A DNA stretch of 10,409 nucleotides, from NCBI GenBank assembly GCA_041853585.1, contig JBGZSM010000008.1, forward strand, positions 1 through 10,409. The letters run 5' to 3'. A model generated the notes under the pieces. The model had not been told where the DNA came from and made no database searches. It was given only the letters and a program-made list of their open reading frames with translations. The position numbers were made by a program, and so were the translations under genes. The stretch is from JAUNKE01 sp041853585 (GTDB taxonomy: Bacteria; Bacillota; Clostridia; Peptostreptococcales; Filifactoraceae). Of this stretch, positions 1-6,082 are shown piece after piece. Position 1 is the first letter of the stretch. Every line of letters begins with the position of its first letter.

Positions 1-360
1 TTAAATTTGCTATTATCTGTGTTATACTTAGAGTTGGTCATGTGGATACTCCTTTACTGATTTTTTGGTCGAACTTAGTATACAGTATCTTCATGACTTT
101 TTCTATACTTATTTATTACTATGCATTTGATTTTACAACTTACCTATGAAGAAAATTAATGCTAAACTCAAATAAACCGTAGAGAAAGATTATGCTTTTC
201 CGTTTCAATGGAACGGCGGAACGGTGGGGTCACCGTTCCCTACAACGAGGTAATCAAAGTATTCATATTCAAAATATAAATTGTTGATGACTGTTTTTTC
301 CAATAGGGTTTAGTATAAAATGTAGAATGTGAATATCCGAATTAAAAATCAAGTTACAAT
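1..360. other. gene-free left end
   Basis: No open frame here has both a credible ribosome-binding site and recognisable protein content. The DNA is AT-rich and contains scattered TATACTTA or TTAGTATA words (23-30, 104-111, and in the opposite sense 75-82 and 310-317). The only GC-rich part is the hairpin cluster annotated separately. A TATAAA at 314-319 and a TAGAAT at 324-329 could be -10 elements on the plus strand, but neither has a good -35. Anything transcribed from there would end at the strong terminator near 400. I see nothing else I can support. Confidence 0.6.
177..243. repeat. tandem hairpin cluster, possible REP-like repeat or structured RNA
   Basis: Two strong adjacent hairpins are visible. 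The first pairs 200-206 with 210-216 (CCGTTTC/GGAACGG, one G-U, loop AAT). The second pairs 218-226 with 231-239 (GGAACGGTG/CACCGTTCC, 9 bp perfect, loop GGGT). A weak hairpin (185-188 with 195-198) precedes them, and GTAG at 179-182 can pair with CTAC at 240-243 to enclose all three. On the minus strand the right edge reads GTAGGGAACGGTG. From memory this resembles dispersed GTAGGG-led palindromic repeats in intergenic DNA of Clostridia, which I cannot confirm here. There is no U-tract after it, so it is not a terminator. It matches no riboswitch class I know. Confidence 0.5.
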
Positions 361-362
361 AG

Positions 363-406
363 AAATCACCTGCGGTCTGTTAATCAGGCTGCAGGTGATT
401 TTTTAT
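363..406. terminator. Rho-independent terminator, probably bidirectional
   Basis: A perfect 11-bp stem pairs 363-373 (AAATCACCTGC) with 391-401 (GCAGGTGATTT) around a 17-nt loop. The T-run is best on the plus strand (TTTTTT, then AT). The minus-strand tail after the stem (ATTTCTATTG) is weaker. It lies about 25 bp beyond the stop codon of the minus-strand penicillin-binding protein gene, so ending that transcript is its obvious job. The better plus-strand U-tract also allows it to end a short transcript from the left. Confidence 0.85.
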
Positions 407-425
407 GCTTCTTATTTCGTTGATT

Positions 426-2879
426 TTAGCCGCCATTGTTTCCGCCGCCGCTGCTTCCGCCGTCAAATATCGGATCGTTGCTCGGTGGTTGATTTTGATC
501 CGGTGGAGTAGTTCCTCCGGTGCCCGGGTCGGTAACCGGTGGTGCGATGTCGATTACATCACCTTCTTCACCTTCCTCGGTAAGCAACGGATTTTCTTCC
601 GGTGGTGGAGCGGTATGAAGATGACAGGTTTCTTTTGGCGTTGTTCCTGATACAAAATATTCTTTTCGTACGCGTGTGCAATATTCCGTCGCCTGCTCAC
701 CGCTTTCATCACAGATAGAAAGTCCGACGATACCGGACGGCATGACAAAGTTTTTGGATGCTAGACCGGCATGCACTTTGTTCATGATTTTTCCCCAAAG
801 TGCGGAAGGAACATCACTGGTCATATTCAAATCTTTCGGAATGTCTTCGCCAATCCAAACGGCGCCCGTATAGTAAGGGGTGAATCCGACAAACCAAACA
901 TCCTTTTCATCATTGGTTGTTCCGGTTTTTCCGGCAGTCGCCTGATTACGAACTTTTGCTCTTGCGCCCGTACCTTTGCTGACAACATCCTGCATCATAC
1001 TGGTCATCAGATAAGCAATCTGAGGCGAAGCAATTTTTTTGGTTTGCGCTACTGCATCATAAACAACGGTGCCGGTCGAAGTTTCTATTCTTTTTACAAA
1101 AATCGGTTTGGTATATACTCCATTGTTTGCGATGGTTGCATAAGCGGAAGTCATATCCATCGGTGTGGTACCGTAGGTCATACCGCCTAGTGCCAGTGAA
1201 AGGTTCTCGTCATTGTGTGCTCGATCCATCTCACGAGCGACAACAGTTGAAAGTCCCAGTTTTTGTAGCATATCAATCATGACATTCGGTCCGACAATTT
1301 TTGCCACACGAACCGCACCGACATTCGATGATTTGATAATCAAATTTCGTACGGTGGTCGGGCCATCGTAATAGCTACCATAGTTTTTAGGCTTGTAGTT
1401 TCCTTCGGTAATCGGTTTGTCATCGACCGGTGAGCCCGGTGTAAAACCATGCAACAATGCCGGCAGATAAACGGCAATCGGCTTGATGGATGAACCCGGT
1501 TGACGAGGGTTGAGTGCACGATTGTAAATTTTGCTTCCGCCGATACCGCGGCCGCCGATCAATCCGCGCACGAATCCGTTGGATTGTTGCATAACAACTG
1601 CAGCCACCTGTGGTTGAAGAACGCCTTCTTCGGTCGTTCTTGTTCTTGGATAATTTGCGCTGTTGTTGACTTCATTTTCCAAAATCGCTTGGATTTTTGG
1701 GTCCATCGTCGAGTAAATACGAAGTCCGCCGCCTACCATAATGTCCTGAGCTTCTTCGTCTTCATAGCCCAAGTCTTTTAATATCGCTAAAGTTTCTACC
1801 TGAACTTTGTCGGCAAAGTAGGACGAAACATTGGATTGCTTATTTTTTCCTATCTTAACAGCGATTGGCTCCGCGGCTGCGGCATCTCGTTCCTGCTGTG
1901 TGATAAATTCATTTTTTACCATCATGTCGAGAACAAGTTCCTGTCTTTCCTTTGCCGCCGGATTGAGCATGGCTTTTCGTGCATACAATTCGCCGTTCTT
2001 GAGCTGCACATAATCATATCGGGAGATAAGTCCTTTGCCAAGCAATCGTCCGTAAAGTTTTTGGTCTTGCTCCGTCGGTGGTGGAACTTCTGAATTTTCA
2101 TCACGCACCAAGAGTCGAATTTGTGCGCCGTCTAAATTTTCGTCAGCTGCCATCGGTGCGGTCACATAGACCGAAAACTTGGAAGGGTTTTTCGGAATTG
2201 CGGCCAACATTGCCGATTCCGCTAGAGTCAGTTTGGAAACATCTTTATTAAAATAATGACGGGATGCCGCTTGGACACCGTAATTTCCTCGTGCAAGGTT
2301 GATTTTGTTCAGATAATAATACATAATCTGATCTTTGCTCAACACTTTCTCAATTTGAAGTGCATTATATGCATCCGTGATCTTTCGGTCGAGACTTCTG
2401 TCGGGACCGGTATAAAGGTTTTTTGCAAGCTGCATCGTAATAGTGGATGCTCCTTGCTCAAGGCTTCGTGTTTTGATGTCATGCCACAATGCACCGAACA
2501 CACGCTTGATATCCACGCCGTTATGTTGTTCAAAGCGCTCATCTTCGATTGCGATAACCGCCTCTTGAAGATGTTTCGGAATTTGCTCTATCGGAACAAC
2601 GATTCGAGTGATGTTGCGGCTGCTGGAAACCCTCTCCAGCAAATTGCCCTGCGAGTCATAGATAAAAGATGTATCTTCCAGTAAGTCGGAAATTTTTGTG
2701 GGGTCGATAGGGTCGGCATTCTTGACGACATATAATGTATAACCGCCCAGCGTCACACCGCCTACAAAAATTGTGGTGAATACGAGTAGGAGTAAAACCT
2801 TAAATATACTTACTCTTTTTCTTCGTTTCTTTCGACTTTTTTTCTTTGGTTGATTTTCTTCGTTTGTTGTTAGAAACAT
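426..2879 (-). CDS. ponA: class A penicillin-binding protein (PBP1A family), bifunctional glycosyltransferase/transpeptidase
   Basis: This membrane-anchored enzyme polymerises lipid II and cross-links peptidoglycan outside the membrane. The 817-aa product starts at 2879, where AGGAGG (2886-2891) sits 7 nt upstream; an upstream ATG at 2900 would read through this site. Order: a Lys/Arg-rich cytoplasmic N-terminus; one membrane helix (about 27-52); a GT51 domain with EDERF (112-116), GASTITMQLAKN (143-154), RKITDA (165-170) and YLNKINLARGNYGV; then a transpeptidase domain with SSIK (Ser463, Lys466), SSN (517-519) and KTGT (651-654). The last 60 or so residues are a low-complexity acidic, Pro-, Gly- and Asn-rich tail. 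Three Cys (723, 734, 752) lie just before it. In GT51 the usual second catalytic Glu (RKxxE) is Asp169 and the usual first Gln of TQQ is Met149. It is transcribed alone, downstream of hutI. Confidence 0.96.
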   Translation of the reverse strand: MFLTTNEENQPKKKSRKKRRKRVSIFKVLLLLVFTTIFVGGVTLGGYTLYVVKNADPIDPTKISDLLEDTSFIYDSQGNLLERVSSSRNITRIVVPIEQIPKHLQEAVIAIEDERFEQHNGVDIKRVFGALWHDIKTRSLEQGASTITMQLAKNLYTGPDRSLDRKITDAYNALQIEKVLSKDQIMYYYLNKINLARGNYGVQAASRHYFNKDVSKLTLAESAMLAAIPKNPSKFSVYVTAPMAADENLDGAQIRLLVRDENSEVPPPTEQDQKLYGRLLGKGLISRYDYVQLKNGELYARKAMLNPAAKERQELVLDMMVKNEFITQQERDAAAAEPIAVKIGKNKQSNVSSYFADKVQVETLAILKDLGYEDEEAQDIMVGGGLRIYSTMDPKIQAILENEVNNSANYPRTRTTEEGVLQPQVAAVVMQQSNGFVRGLIGGRGIGGSKIYNRALNPRQPGSSIKPIAVYLPALLHGFTPGSPVDDKPITEGNYKPKNYGSYYDGPTTVRNLIIKSSNVGAVRVAKIVGPNVMIDMLQKLGLSTVVAREMDRAHNDENLSLALGGMTYGTTPMDMTSAYATIANNGVYTKPIFVKRIETSTGTVVYDAVAQTKKIASPQIAYLMTSMMQDVVSKGTGARAKVRNQATAGKTGTTNDEKDVWFVGFTPYYTGAVWIGEDIPKDLNMTSDVPSALWGKIMNKVHAGLASKNFVMPSGIVGLSICDESGEQATEYCTRVRKEYFVSGTTPKETCHLHTAPPPEENPLLTEEGEEGDVIDIAPPVTDPGTGGTTPPDQNQPPSNDPIFDGGSSGGGNNGG

Positions 2880-2885
2880 AATTAT

Positions 2886-2910
2886 CCTCCTAATCAGCAA
2901 TATTATATCA
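2886..2910 (-). promoter_or_regulatory. extended -10 promoter and RBS of the penicillin-binding protein gene
   Basis: Read on the minus strand, TGATATAAT (2910 down to 2902) is a perfect extended -10 element. The sequence at the -35 position (TATTAT) is poor, as is usual for extended -10 promoters. The inferred start near 2895 would give a 5' leader of only about 15 nt, carrying the AGGAGG ribosome-binding site at 2891-2886. This lets the gene be expressed independently of the hut operon, whose last stop codon is 91 bp upstream. Confidence 0.6.
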
Positions 2911-2970
2911 CGACTAAGAGGATAATAATAGTTTTTTATATGATTTTAGCGAAACTGTAATTTTTGTAAC

Positions 2971-4239
2971 CTATTTATAAACAATCTGCTTGTTGGATAC
3001 GACTAATTCGCCATCTTTATAGACATCTTGAACATGGTTTTTTCCAAAATGATAATAGATATAATCCAAATTCGGCGCATCCAAAATTACGATATCCGCT
3101 TTTTTGCCGACTTCGATCGAGCCGATGTTTTGAGCTCGATGAATGGCGTAAGCTCCGTTGAGCGTTGTAGCGGTCAATACCTCATACGGAGTCATTCTCA
3201 GATACAAACATCCCAACTGCATGACAAATTGAAAATTGCTCGACGGACAGCTGCCCGGATTATAATCGCTGGACAGCGCAACGGCAACATTGTGTTCAAT
3301 CATTTTTCGTGCGGGAGCAAAAGTGTTTTTCATCAAGCTGAAAGTGGTTGCCGGTAAGAGATTGGCAATGACATTGGATTTTCCCATCATTTCGATTCCT
3401 TTGTCACTTGCCGCCATCAGATGCTCTGCCGAAAGAGCGTGAACCTCCGCCGAAAGTTCCGCACCGCCCAAGGAAATTATTTCGTCCGCATGGATTTTGA
3501 TTTCGAATCCTAATTTTTTCGCTTCTTCTAAAATATATCTGGAATCTTCCACTTCAAAAATGCCATCCTCGCAGAAAATATCGCAGAATTCCGCGAGATG
3601 AAGCTCCTTGATTTTAGGGAGCATTTCTCCGACAATCAAATCGATATAGCCTTTTTTGTTTTGCTTATACTCCGGCGCAATGGCATGAGCACCCATAAAT
3701 GTGCTGACGACATCAATCGGATGATGTTTGTTCAGTTTTTTGGAAACTTGGAGCTGCTTGATTTCCGTATCCAAATCCAATCCGTATCCGCTTTTTGCTT
3801 CAACGGTTGTCGTACCGAGAGCAAGCATATCGTCGAGCGTTTTTTTCGCTTTGTGATAGAGCTCGTCTTCCGTAGCGTTTCGGGTTGCTTTTACGGTACT
3901 GATGATACCGCCGCCCGCATTTAATATTTCCAAATAGCTGACCCCGTTAAGTTTTTTTCCGAATTCATTCTCACGACTTCCGCCATGAACCAAATGCGTA
4001 TGCGAATCAACAAATCCCGGAGTCGCAATTTTTCCTTTACATTCAATCAAGACGGAGTCATCATCTGCGAAACGAAGATAGTCTTCGCCTGTTCTGACCT
4101 GAGTGATAATACCATCCTGCATGACGATGAAAGCATTCGGCAGTATCAAAATATCATTCATTTTGCTGCCTTTTACAGATTGACCTTCGTCTTTGGGACT
4201 GTAAAGAAAATCGATGTGGTATAGAATTTTTTTCTTCAT
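2971..4239 (-). CDS. hutI: imidazolonepropionase
   Basis: This cytoplasmic metal-dependent amidohydrolase opens the ring of imidazolone-5-propionate to give N-formimino-L-glutamate, step three of histidine degradation. The 422-aa length is normal for the family. The metal-site motif GFVDSHTHLVHGG places His80 and His82. The other expected ligands are His250 (KIHADE) and Asp325 (SSDYNPGS). Also typical are GGGIISTVKATR (109-120), EAKSGYGLD (147-155) and the C-terminal GSIEVGKKADIVILD. The start lies 9 nt after the fchA stop codon. The ribosome-binding site is weak (TAGGTAA), so translation is probably coupled to fchA. It is the last gene of the ftcD-fchA-hutI operon; I see no terminator after it. 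The reading frame is intact. Confidence 0.97.
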   Translation of the reverse strand: MKKKILYHIDFLYSPKDEGQSVKGSKMNDILILPNAFIVMQDGIITQVRTGEDYLRFADDDSVLIECKGKIATPGFVDSHTHLVHGGSRENEFGKKLNGVSYLEILNAGGGIISTVKATRNATEDELYHKAKKTLDDMLALGTTTVEAKSGYGLDLDTEIKQLQVSKKLNKHHPIDVVSTFMGAHAIAPEYKQNKKGYIDLIVGEMLPKIKELHLAEFCDIFCEDGIFEVEDSRYILEEAKKLGFEIKIHADEIISLGGAELSAEVHALSAEHLMAASDKGIEMMGKSNVIANLLPATTFSLMKNTFAPARKMIEHNVAVALSSDYNPGSCPSSNFQFVMQLGCLYLRMTPYEVLTATTLNGAYAIHRAQNIGSIEVGKKADIVILDAPNLDYIYYHFGKNHVQDVYKDGELVVSNKQIVYK

Positions 4240-4248
4240 ATTTATTAC

Positions 4249-4884
4249 CTATAATTTTGAGTTAATTTGGGTGAGCAATGCAGCGGCAAGTTCATCCGCT
4301 TTTTTTTCAAAAGCGTTGATTTGCGCAAGTGTTTGACTTGCTCTCTCCGCATCTTTAACGCTGCCGAGGTTGATTTTGACATTCATATTGGCGCCTTTAA
4401 GTCCGGCTTGAAGAAGCAGAACGCCGACACCTAAATCCGAAATGGCATTTTGATTTCCCATTTCAATAAGGATAGGTAAGATCTCAAGTGCCTCCAACGA
4501 AAGCTCGGACATGCGATAAGGTGTAGCAATCGCCTCCCAAGTTGCTTCCTGGATAGCCGCTGAACGACGAGCCTTTTCATCGTCGGTTTCCTTCGGCATT
4601 TTGAATGCATCCATAATTAAATTGAATGCGGCGGTATCTTTGTCGATAAGCTCCATCAATTCTCTGGAATAATTTTGCAAGGTGGCGAGGGTTTGCTCGA
4701 ATTTTGCACGCTTGTTTTCAGCAAATTCCTGATATGCTTTTTTTCCAATCGTGAGTTGACACATCATCGCCGCCAATCCCGCACCCAACGAGCTTGCTAA
4801 GGATGAACAGGAACCTCCGCCCGGAGCAGGGGATGAGGATGCAACAGTTTCCACAAATTCATTTAATTTCAGTTGAGTAAGCAT
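4249..4884 (-). CDS. fchA: formimidoyltetrahydrofolate cyclodeaminase
   Basis: This 211-aa enzyme converts 5-formimino-tetrahydrofolate to 5,10-methenyl-tetrahydrofolate and ammonia, passing the histidine one-carbon unit into the folate pool. It matches the free-standing bacterial form of the C-terminal domain of animal FTCD. The signature PAPGGGS is at 19-25, followed by Ser- and Ala-rich helices, LIDKDTAAFN (79-88) and NVKINLGSVKD near the end. An excellent AAGGAGG lies just before the ATG, 15 nt after ftcD ends. Animals fuse these two activities in one protein; here they are separate neighbouring genes, as is common in Clostridia. The frame is complete. Confidence 0.95.
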   Translation of the reverse strand: MLTQLKLNEFVETVASSSPAPGGGSCSSLASSLGAGLAAMMCQLTIGKKAYQEFAENKRAKFEQTLATLQNYSRELMELIDKDTAAFNLIMDAFKMPKETDDEKARRSAAIQEATWEAIATPYRMSELSLEALEILPILIEMGNQNAISDLGVGVLLLQAGLKGANMNVKINLGSVKDAERASQTLAQINAFEKKADELAAALLTQINSKL

Positions 4885-4899
4885 TTTTCCTCCTTCGTC

Positions 4900-5790
4900 T
4901 TATAGATTTCTTTCAAGAATCTGATTCATTTCAAATCCTTTGAGTTTTAGATGATATTTTGCCGTATCAATCAGATTTTTCATCGGTACCAATCCGACGA
5001 TTTCCGAATCGGTAACATAAGTTCCGTGAGCATGTGCTTCGCGCTCAACGGTGTCGAATACGCGATAGATCGTTGTAAAATCCGGATTAACAAGGTTCAT
5101 CGAAACCTGCGCTCTGCCGGTTTCTTCAATTAAAAGTCCCATAGATTTGCAGTAACGGAATCCTCCTTTAGCAAAACGAATCGCGTTGGCAATTTCTTTT
5201 GCGATGGAAACATCCGAAGTTGCAAGATTGATATTATATGCAATAAGCGGTGGACGAACACCAAGTGCGACCACCCCGGTTTTCGGGTTGAGATCCTTCG
5301 GTCCGAAATCAGGAATCCACTCCGGCTGTTTAATCTTGGTGGCCATTTCTTCATATTGTCCACGGCGAATGTCCGCTAAGTTTTCGCGATGTGGTGCTGA
5401 AGCGGATTGCTCATACAAAGTTACCGATATTTGTGCATCATTTCCGATTCGCTCGGCAAGTTGTTTGGACATTCCAATCGCTTCTTCGGTAGTAATGCCG
5501 TCGATTGGAATAAGCGGAATGACATCGATGGCTCCCATTCGCGGATGGCCACCGTGATGCTGTGTCATATCGATCAACTCACAAGCTTTTTTAGCAAGTC
5601 GATAAGTCGCTTCGATAACCGCTTCCGGCTCACCCAAATAAGTGATGACACTTCGGTTATGGTCTTTGTCGGATGAGTAGTCAATCAGTTTGACACCTTC
5701 CACCATTCTCACTTCATTTACAATTTGTTCAACTTTTTCCAAGTCTGTTCCTTCGCTGATATTTGGAACACATTCAAGAATTCTAGGCAT
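4900..5790 (-). CDS. ftcD: glutamate formimidoyltransferase
   Basis: The enzyme transfers the formimino group from N-formimino-glutamate to tetrahydrofolate, releasing glutamate; it works directly after HutI and before FchA. I chose the 296-aa start MPRILECVPNISEG because AAAGGAG lies 6 nt upstream and the family begins with this motif. A start at 5841 would add 17 residues without homology character. Visible motifs are CVPNISEG (7-14), DKDHNRSVIT (41-50) and HHGGHPRMGAIDVIP (78-92), where His82 matches the proposed catalytic His. The second half has GVVALGVRPPLIAYNINL and GLVPMKNLID. Length fits the one-enzyme bacterial form. It is the first gene of the operon; hutH and hutU are absent from the window. 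Confidence 0.97.
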   Translation of the reverse strand: MPRILECVPNISEGTDLEKVEQIVNEVRMVEGVKLIDYSSDKDHNRSVITYLGEPEAVIEATYRLAKKACELIDMTQHHGGHPRMGAIDVIPLIPIDGITTEEAIGMSKQLAERIGNDAQISVTLYEQSASAPHRENLADIRRGQYEEMATKIKQPEWIPDFGPKDLNPKTGVVALGVRPPLIAYNINLATSDVSIAKEIANAIRFAKGGFRYCKSMGLLIEETGRAQVSMNLVNPDFTTIYRVFDTVEREAHAHGTYVTDSEIVGLVPMKNLIDTAKYHLKLKGFEMNQILERNL

Positions 5791-5812
5791 AATTTGCTCC
5801 TTTATAAGTATT

Positions 5813-5841
5813 TTTAATGTCACTTTACCATATATTGACAA
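5813..5841 (-). promoter_or_regulatory. candidate ftcD operon promoter
   Basis: On the minus strand TTGTCA (5841-5836) is followed after 17 nt by ATTAAA (5818-5813), a good -35 with a weak -10. An alternative pairing is TTTCCA with TATATG slightly upstream, which would overlap the palindromic repeat at 5847-5871. CACTTTA or TAAAGTG occurs three times nearby (5821-5827, 5847-5853, 5867-5873), so a regulator binding site here is plausible. Which promoter is used cannot be decided from sequence. Confidence 0.35.
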
Positions 5842-5846
5842 AATAA

Positions 5847-5871
5847 TAAAGTGGAAATAACTTTTTCACTT
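5847..5871 (+). repeat. 25-nt imperfect palindrome, copy 1, upstream of ftcD
   Basis: The element begins TAAAGTGGAAATAA and ends TTTTTCACTT, so AAGTG and CACTT arms flank an AT-rich centre. An inverted copy with 22 of 25 identical positions lies at 10203-10227. It is placed between the divergent ftcD operon and the selenocysteine tRNA gene, 57 bp upstream of the ftcD start codon. An operator is possible; a small dispersed repeat is the alternative. Confidence 0.55.
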
Positions 5872-5900
5872 TAGGATTGTGTTTTCCATGCAAAAAAATC

Positions 5901-5929
5901 TTGATAATACATCGTGAATATGTTAGAAT
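5901..5929 (+). promoter_or_regulatory. SigA-type promoter of the selenocysteine tRNA
   Basis: TTGATA (5901-5906) and TAGAAT (5924-5929) are each five of six to consensus and separated by exactly 17 nt. Transcription would start around 5936, a few bases before the mature tRNA end. A second possible plus-strand promoter, TTGACA at 5835-5840 with TAACTT 17 nt later, has a poorer -10. Confidence 0.7.
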
Positions 5930-5939
5930 GTTAAAGATT

Positions 5940-6036
5940 GGGAGTAGATGGGTGCTGGTGTGCCCGCCAGTCTTCAAAACTGGTTCGAGGGGTTAGTAGC
6001 TTCTTGGGTGGGTTCGATTCCCACATATTCCCGCCA
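5940..6036 (+). tRNA. selC: selenocysteine tRNA, anticodon TCA
   Basis: The 97-nt molecule folds as a bacterial tRNA-Sec. Acceptor: 5940-5946 pairs with 6026-6032 (one G-U), followed by discriminator G and an encoded CCA. D arm: the diagnostic six-pair stem 5950-5955 with 5960-5965 and a four-base loop. Anticodon arm: CCAGT/ACTGG around CTTCAAA, anticodon TCA at 5974-5976. Long variable arm: seven pairs, 5986-5992 with 6000-6006. T arm: GTGGG/CCCAC around TTCGATT. The eighth acceptor pair expected in bacterial tRNA-Sec would be G5947 against A6025, a mismatch. The tRNA reads UGA as selenocysteine with SelA, SelB and SelD; none of these genes is in the window. Seven T residues follow the CCA, and ackA starts 46 bp later, so read-through into ackA is possible. 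Confidence 0.96.
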
Positions 6037-6082
6037 TTTTTTTGTTAAAAAATCGCAATGCGTAAAATATTTGGAGGTATTG

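Noticed and set aside
177..243. Hairpin cluster as a CRISPR fragment or known riboswitch
   Set aside because: There are no spaced repeats, and no conserved core of a riboswitch class I know; no downstream gene on the plus strand would be controlled.
771..1190. 139-codon plus-strand frame opposite the penicillin-binding protein gene
   Set aside because: It is antisense to a clear coding gene, has no ribosome-binding site and encodes a Cys- and Phe-rich composition typical of antisense frames.
2880..2900. Earlier start of the penicillin-binding protein gene at 2900
   Set aside because: It would translate through the AGGAGG site, which is ideally placed for the ATG at 2879.
5791..5841. Earlier start of ftcD at 5841
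   Set aside because: The extra 17 residues cover the leader with the AAAGGAG site, and the family begins at MPRILECVPN.
5948..6082. N-terminal extension of ackA (frame open from ATG at 5948)
   Set aside because: This stretch encodes the tRNA-Sec and a T-rich spacer; the translated part has no kinase character, while the start at 6083 has GGAGG and the family N-terminus.
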